Shown: one piece after another, positions 63,457 to 64,000 of the stretch
How the letters are laid out: each line of letters begins with the position of its first letter
Numbering within the stretch: position 1 is the stretch's first letter
The notes under the pieces: model-generated
What the model was told of the DNA's origin: nothing
Databases searched by the model: none
What the model saw: the letters and a program-made list of their open reading frames with translations, nothing else
Source: Candidatus Paceibacterota bacterium
GTDB taxonomy: Bacteria; Actinomycetota; Actinomycetes; Nanopelagicales; Nanopelagicaceae
Assembly: GCA_035530615.1 (NCBI GenBank)
Contig: DATKUL010000001.1
Span: 434,001 to 498,000 of the forward strand
DNA length: 64,000 bases
Reading direction: 5' to 3'
Program-made: the position numbers and the translations under genes

Positions 63457-63918
63457 TCACCCACGCAGTTCAACGGTGAGTTCGACCTCCACGGGTGAGT
63501 CCATCGGCAATTCAGCAATTCCCACTGCTGATCGCGCATGCTTTCCTGCTTCGCCCCAAATGTGAAGGAAGAGTTCGCTCACACCATTCACGACTGCTGG
63601 CTGATTTATAAAACCTGGTACTCCGTTTACATATCCAACAACTCGGACGATCTTTACGATGTCGTCCACATTTGCAACTGTTTCCACTGCGCCTAAACAG
63701 TTAAGTGCGCAAATCTGAGCCAGCGCCTTTGCCTCTTCAACGCTAACTGCACCGCCAACTTTGCCCGTGAGAGAAATCTTCCCATCAACAAGGGGGAGTT
63801 GTCCTGCAGTGAAAACCAAATTTCCAGTACGTACCGCGGGTACGTACGCCGCAATAGGTTTGGCAGCAACTGGAAGTTCTAAGCCGAGTTCGGCAAGTTT
63901 TGCGCGTACGTTGGTCAT
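63457..63918 (-). CDS. RidA-family enamine/imine deaminase
   Basis: A 153-aa YjgF/YER057c/UK114 protein. Motifs are VFTAGQLPLVDGK and NCLGAVETV, and the C-terminal segment AGKHARSAVGIAELPMDSPVEVELT contains the characteristic arginine. It hydrolyses reactive 2-aminoacrylate. The start is the ATG at 63918 (GAGAGAGA upstream); the longer ORF belongs partly to the DUF4177 gene. It overlaps that gene's stop by four bases. Confidence 0.92.
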   Translation of the reverse strand: MTNVRAKLAELGLELPVAAKPIAAYVPAVRTGNLVFTAGQLPLVDGKISLTGKVGGAVSVEEAKALAQICALNCLGAVETVANVDDIVKIVRVVGYVNGVPGFINQPAVVNGVSELFLHIWGEAGKHARSAVGIAELPMDSPVEVELTVELRG

Positions 63919-64000
63919 TTGATCTCTCTCTTCATATATGCGACTAGTTGATCTCCACCACCAGGCCCTGGAATTACCTGCACCAATTCCCACCCTTCAG
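63915..64000 (-). CDS. DUF4177 family protein, partial
   Basis: The last 28 codons of a gene cut off by the window edge. The visible C-terminus is EGWELVQVIPGPGGGDQL followed by VAYMKREIK, the conserved end of DUF4177. Its TGA overlaps the RidA start as ATGA. In actinobacteria DUF4177 and RidA genes are commonly adjacent. Confidence 0.78.
   Translation of the reverse strand, partial: EGWELVQVIPGPGGGDQLVAYMKREIK

Overview
The window looks like the chromosome of an actinobacterium (Actinomycetota) of moderate GC content. The support is a BldC-type regulator, small actinobacterial families (DUF3073, DUF5302, DUF4177), a sterol-carrier-like gene inside a purine cluster, a small PurL with separate PurQ and PurS, and several GTG/TTG or leaderless-looking starts. 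A freshwater planktonic lineage such as the Nanopelagicales (acI) is a reasonable guess, but it is inference: there is no rRNA gene here.

Layout. (1) 96-7125, minus strand, visibly GC-richer than the rest: a seven-gene catabolic operon (APC permease, isochorismatase-type hydrolase, SDR, glutamine-synthetase-like ligase, amidohydrolase, SDR, GntR/FCD regulator). It has a clear promoter and a palindrome lying in the promoter spacer. (2) 7288-8397: a lone plus-strand class III CoA-transferase. (3) 8394-21055, minus strand: a tightly packed run of 12 genes, namely a peptide ABC transporter (binding protein, two permeases, two ATPases), an Ntn-type asparaginase, an M55 D-aminopeptidase, an SDR, methylaspartate ammonia-lyase, M20 and M19 peptidases and a CitE-like lyase. 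An SDR (21265-21969) lies just upstream. With the CoA-transferase this suggests uptake of unusual peptides and conversion of 3-methylaspartate through mesaconate to CoA thioesters. (4) 22057-30814: an unusual ketopantoate-reductase/amidase fusion, an AspA/M14-like hydrolase, an alpha/beta hydrolase, tRNA-Lys, and a second small catabolic operon (MBL hydrolase, NCS1 permease, iron alcohol dehydrogenase, GntR/UTRA regulator).

(5) 30904-36665: TsaC/Sua5, a glycosyltransferase, asparagine synthase, a nucleotide-sugar epimerase and a secreted SIMPL protein. (6) 36758-37081: tRNA-Glu, tRNA-Asp and tRNA-Phe. The tRNA-Phe is the attachment site of a 3.4-kb island (37083-40438). It holds a decayed tyrosine integrase, a small membrane protein and an XRE-ImmA/IrrE protease followed by a PIN-domain protein, which resembles a toxin-antitoxin pair. 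The island ends in a second copy of the tRNA-Phe 3' half, next to a perfect 54-bp palindrome. (7) 40515-46504: an ice-binding-type secreted protein, YggU, envelope genes, BldC and small actinobacterial genes.

(8) 46544-57517: a nearly continuous minus-strand purine cluster (purA, purD, purB, purC, purS, purQ, purL, a sterol-carrier-like gene, purF, purM), with fructose-bisphosphate aldolase upstream. (9) 58765-64000: a 36-aa hydrophobic peptide gene, acetyl-CoA synthetase, CvpA, a TlpA-like lipoprotein, endonuclease III, a CRP-family regulator, RidA and a truncated DUF4177 gene at the edge. Several starts were moved from the longest ORF to sites supported by ribosome-binding sites, 4-base overlaps or family length. 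No CRISPR array, rRNA or intact insertion sequence was seen.
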